NCBI RefSeq assembly: GCF_037038585.1
Contig: NC_092521.1
Span: 55,589,898 to 55,653,897 of the forward strand
DNA from: Patagioenas fasciata
Taxonomy: Eukaryota; Chordata; Aves; Columbiformes; Columbidae
Length of the DNA stretch: 64,000 bases
Reading direction: 5' to 3'
The position numbers and the translations under genes are program-made. The notes under the pieces are model-generated. The model made no database searches and was not told where the DNA came from. It worked only from the letters and a program-made list of their open reading frames with translations. Numbering within the stretch: position 1 is the first letter of the stretch; each line of letters begins with the position of its first letter. This document shows positions 63,913-64,000 of this stretch, piece by piece.

Positions 63913-64000
63913 CCTGCCACAACAGTATGGAAATAACGGTTCCACTGCTGTTTTAACAACCACTGCTGTAGTCAGGTAACATCATGAGGAAGCACTGTAA

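Noticed and set aside
1..64000. Bacterial, phage, CRISPR or plasmid content
   Set aside because: Absence of tightly packed genes, ribosome binding sites and long frames, together with avian CR1, ERVL-type LTR and SINE relics throughout, shows this is vertebrate nuclear DNA.

Overview
This window reads as nuclear DNA of a bird, probably a non-galliform (neoavian) species. The evidence is its repeats. There are five CR1 LINE fragments of recognisably avian type or age, one solo LTR of the ERVL type common in zebra finch and other Neoaves, and two or three decayed MIR/CORE-SINE copies of the kind left over from early amniotes. A separate, much older CR1-L-like copy lies among them. CpG islands, operons, bacterial promoters, CRISPR arrays and phage genes are absent. 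Nearly all open frames are short and scattered on both strands, as expected by chance in AT-rich vertebrate intergenic or intronic DNA.

Layout. Positions 1-14080 are mostly unique sequence with one long A/C-only tract (5709-5821). A CR1 copy on the minus strand lies at 14081-14565, followed by about 6 kb of AT-rich, repeat-poor sequence. A longer CR1 copy on the plus strand covers 20535-21241. A locally GC-richer stretch runs from about 22440 to 26500 and contains a short minus-strand CR1 (25502-25675). A further 10 kb of unique sequence leads to a repeat cluster at 36.3-41.6 kb: a MIR-like SINE, the ERVL-type solo LTR (37193-38022, flanked by near-identical 5-bp repeats), a doubtful second MIR fragment, the ancient CR1-L-like copy and a short younger CR1 tail. 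From 41.6 to 61.6 kb the sequence is again mostly unique, with one MIR/CORE-SINE (54762-54995) and several A/C or T/G simple tracts. A minus-strand CR1-J-like copy lies at 61604-62020.

The only place where I can argue for a host gene is the right edge. On the minus strand, 63879-63912 is a strong polypyrimidine tract plus AG. It is followed by a 90-codon open frame ending in TAA (63606-63878), a short 3' UTR, an AATAAA signal (63518-63523) and a GU-rich downstream element. I interpret this as the last coding exon of a gene whose other exons lie beyond position 64000. I do not recognise the protein. If this is right, the other 63 kb is the 3' flank of that gene and possibly an intron or intergenic space of others.

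Nothing here amounts to an evident new biological system. The most useful leads are the unassigned terminal exon, the amniote-age SINE and CR1 relics, the recurrent A/C-only tracts, and the repeat-free AT-rich blocks that could hold conserved non-coding elements.
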